From Antarcticimicrobium sp. (GTDB lineage Bacteria > Pseudomonadota > Alphaproteobacteria > Rhodobacterales > Rhodobacteraceae): a stretch of 56,318 nt of DNA. Of this stretch, positions 54,526 through 56,318 are shown piece after piece; position 1 is the stretch's first letter; every line of letters starts with the position of its first letter. The notes under the pieces are model-generated. The model made no database searches. It was given only the letters and a program-made list of their open reading frames with translations, and was not told the origin of the DNA. The translations under genes were made by a program, and so were the position numbers. The DNA lies in NCBI RefSeq assembly GCF_029212575.1, contig NZ_JARGPK010000044.1:1-56318 (forward strand), given 5' to 3'.

Positions 54526-56115
54526 TCAGTGCCGGAAATGGCGCATGCCGGTGAACACCATGGCGAGCCCGGCCTCGTCGGCGGCGGCGATCACCTCGTC
54601 GTCGCGCATCGAGCCGCCCGGCTGGATCACACAGGTGGCGCCGGCGGCGGCCGCCTCCAGCAGCCCGTCGGGGAACGGGAAGAAGGCGTCGGAGGCCACG
54701 GCGGAGCCGATGGTCAGCGGTTGCGGCAGTTCCAGCGCCTCGGCCATGCGCTCGGCCTTCCTGGCGGCGATCAGGGCCGAATCGACCCGGCTCATCTGGC
54801 CCGCGCCGACGCCGACGGTGGCCTGGTCCCGGACATAGACGATGGCGTTGGATTTCACGTGCTTGGCCACCTTCCAGGCGAACAGCAGGTCGCGCATCTG
54901 CTCTTCGGTGGGGGCGAGTTTGGTCACCACCTTGAGGTCATCGATGCCGACAAAGCCGTTGTCCTTGTCCTGCACCAGAAACCCGCCGGACACCTGACGA
55001 AAGGTCTTCATGCCCTCGCGCGAATCAGGCAGCCCGTCGGTGGTCAGCAGGCGCAGGTTCTTTTTCCTGGCAAAGATCTCCTTTGCCGCATCCGAGGCGC
55101 CTGGCGCGATCACCACCTCGGTGAAGATGCCGGTGATTTCTTGCGCCGTTTCGGCATCCAGCGGCTTGTTCAGCGCGACGATGCCACCAAAGGCGCTGGT
55201 GCGGTCACAGTCGAAGGCAGATTTGTAGGCCTCGAGCAGGGTCGCGCCCCTGGCCACGCCGCAGGGGTTGGCATGCTTGATGATGGCGCAGGCGGCGCTG
55301 TCCTCGGGGGAGAATTCGGCCACCAGTTCGAACGCCGCGTCGGTATCGTTGATGTTGTTGTAGCTCAGTTCCTTGCCCTGATGCTGCACCGCGGTGGCGA
55401 CGCCGGGGCGGTTCGAGCCATCGGTGTAGAACGCGGCGCCCTGATGCGGATTCTCGCCATAGCGCAGGGTCTGGGCCAGCGTGCCGGCAAAGGCTCGGCG
55501 GCGCGGCGCGGGGTCTTCCAGCGCCTCGGCCATCCAGGCCGAGACGGCGGCGTCATAGGCGGCTGTGCGCGAATAGGCGGTCAAGGCCAGGCGCTGGCGG
55601 AAGCCATAGCTGGTCTGGCCGTCGTTCGCCTCCAGTTCGGCCAGCAGCGCGTCGTAATCGGCCACGTCCACCACCACGTTGACAAAGCTGTGGTTCTTCG
55701 AGGCCGCGCGGATCATCGCCGGGCCGCCGATGTCGATGTTCTCGATGCAGGTGGCATAATCGGCGCCCCGGGCGACGGATTCCTCGAACGGGTAGAGGTT
55801 GACCACCAGCAGGTCGATGGCGCCGATCAGGTGGCTTTCCATGTCGGCGATGTGCGAGGGATCGTCGCGCAGCGCCAGCAGCCCGCCATGCACCATCGGG
55901 TGCAGGGTTTTCACCCGTCCGTCCATCATCTCGGGGAACCCGGTCAACTCGGACACGTCGCGCACCTCAAGCCCGGCGTCGCGCAGCGCCCGCGCGGTGC
56001 CGCCGGTGCTGATCAGTTCGACCCCGCGCGCGGCAAGGGCACGGCCCAGGTCGAGCAGGCCGGTCTTGTCGGAGACGGAAAGCAGGGCACGGCGCACAGG
56101 GTAGAGGTCGGTCAT
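54526..56115 (-). CDS. purH: PurH, bifunctional AICAR transformylase/IMP cyclohydrolase
   Basis: A 529-residue cytosolic enzyme for the last two steps of IMP synthesis: formyl transfer to AICAR and ring closure. N-terminal MGS-like cyclohydrolase domain (residues 1-200: [47 protein letters not shown]) and C-terminal transformylase domain with the catalytic KHANPCGVA and [20 protein letters not shown]. The length equals the usual one. The ATG at 56115 ([16 protein letters not shown]) is chosen over an upstream extension with no family support. First gene of the purH-lspA-DUF3035-M16-M16 run. Confidence 0.97.
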   Translation of the reverse strand: MTDLYPVRRALLSVSDKTGLLDLGRALAARGVELISTGGTARALRDAGLEVRDVSELTGFPEMMDGRVKTLHPMVHGGLLALRDDPSHIADMESHLIGAIDLLVVNLYPFEESVARGADYATCIENIDIGGPAMIRAASKNHSFVNVVVDVADYDALLAELEANDGQTSYGFRQRLALTAYSRTAAYDAAVSAWMAEALEDPAPRRRAFAGTLAQTLRYGENPHQGAAFYTDGSNRPGVATAVQHQGKELSYNNINDTDAAFELVAEFSPEDSAACAIIKHANPCGVARGATLLEAYKSAFDCDRTSAFGGIVALNKPLDAETAQEITGIFTEVVIAPGASDAAKEIFARKKNLRLLTTDGLPDSREGMKTFRQVSGGFLVQDKDNGFVGIDDLKVVTKLAPTEEQMRDLLFAWKVAKHVKSNAIVYVRDQATVGVGAGQMSRVDSALIAARKAERMAEALELPQPLTIGSAVASDAFFPFPDGLLEAAAAGATCVIQPGGSMRDDEVIAAADEAGLAMVFTGMRHFRH

Positions 56116-56318
56116 GAATCGATCCTTGATCTCGGAGAAGTCTGCGCGCGGCATAATCCATATTCCGCCGGGATAGAACCTCCCCTTTTTCCGCGTCGCA
56201 GCATGGACGGCGGATTTCGAGCGCAAACCGGAGAAACACGGGGGTTTCCAAAGGGCATCCCCACGGCAAGGAGCAGACCGCGTGTGTGGCCCTGGCTCCA
56301 CCGTAGGGGGGGGGGGGG
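56116..56318. other. Window end upstream of purH, with terminal G run
   Basis: About 190 bases without a gene I recognise; all minus-strand frames are low in family resemblance. The final 13 bases (56306-56318) are all G, which is typical of a sequencing or assembly artefact at a contig end. A purH promoter may lie here, but no clear hexamers were found. Confidence 0.5.

Noticed and set aside
56116-56301. N-terminal extension of purH upstream of 56115
   Set aside because: The PurH family begins at [16 protein letters not shown] and has the normal length from there; the extension has no family match.

Overview
The window is a 56 kb chromosomal segment of a high-GC alphaproteobacterium, almost certainly a member of the Rhodobacteraceae (Roseobacter group). 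The support is gene content and order: purH-lspA-DUF3035-M16-M16, a short 41-residue L36, a double-length ALDH16-type aldehyde dehydrogenase after deoC, a TroA/Sit-type metal transporter behind Fur/Mur-like boxes, two separate saccharopine dehydrogenases, and a GC-rich intergenic repeat containing GAGTATTTG that looks like repeats I associate with Roseobacter genomes. No phage, insertion sequence, CRISPR array or replication origin is visible.

Left part (1-17.5 kb). The left edge looks like the promoter and leader of an rRNA operon that leaves the window on the minus strand. Then come msrPQ (periplasmic methionine sulfoxide repair) below an FMN glutamate-synthase-like oxidoreductase, a DUF302 protein, a 450-base gap with a tandem-spaced repeat, a SulP anion transporter with a universal stress protein, clpB behind a sigma-32-type promoter, pyrF with a structured 3' region that may be a small RNA, a divergent NUDIX/DNA polymerase IV pair, an N-formylglutamate amidohydrolase-like gene, tRNA-Val(GAC), rpmJ, and a ferric iron ABC system (fbpA and fbpB, convergent) with a perfect 13-bp palindrome upstream of fbpA.

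Middle part (17.6-34.4 kb). A nine-gene minus-strand operon joins an AMP-forming acyl-CoA synthetase, a complete Liv-type ABC importer, a phenylacetate-CoA-ligase-like protein that lacks the usual nucleotide-binding loop, and two small unrecognised proteins. A PAS-containing hybrid histidine kinase and an OmpR-type regulator are divergent from it and probably control it. The substrate is unknown; an imported carboxylic acid that is activated to a CoA thioester fits best. Next are a carbamoylase/allantoate-type amidohydrolase, then a plus-strand set made of a histidine phosphatase and both enzymes of the saccharopine route of lysine degradation.

The most unusual structure is at 34.45-36.46 kb: an AT-richer insert carrying an apparently intact HipBA toxin-antitoxin pair, with direct-repeat and palindromic operators, enclosed by a 42/43-bp inverted repeat (two substitutions and one single-base length difference). 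It looks like a small cargo unit inserted between housekeeping genes.

Right part (36.5-56.3 kb). DUF3775, a membrane class III nucleotide cyclase, RmuC and MutL (minus strand); a TroA/Sit-type manganese or iron importer (sitABCD-like) behind two opposed Fur/Mur-like boxes; deoC and an ALDH16-type dehydrogenase with a degenerate second domain, whose start codon is preceded directly by a copy of the dispersed repeat; a deacetylase/glycosyltransferase pair; and the operon purH, lspA, DUF3035 lipoprotein, and two M16 peptidase-like proteins. The last 13 bases are a G run, probably an assembly artefact. All function calls come from reading motifs by eye, without database searches.
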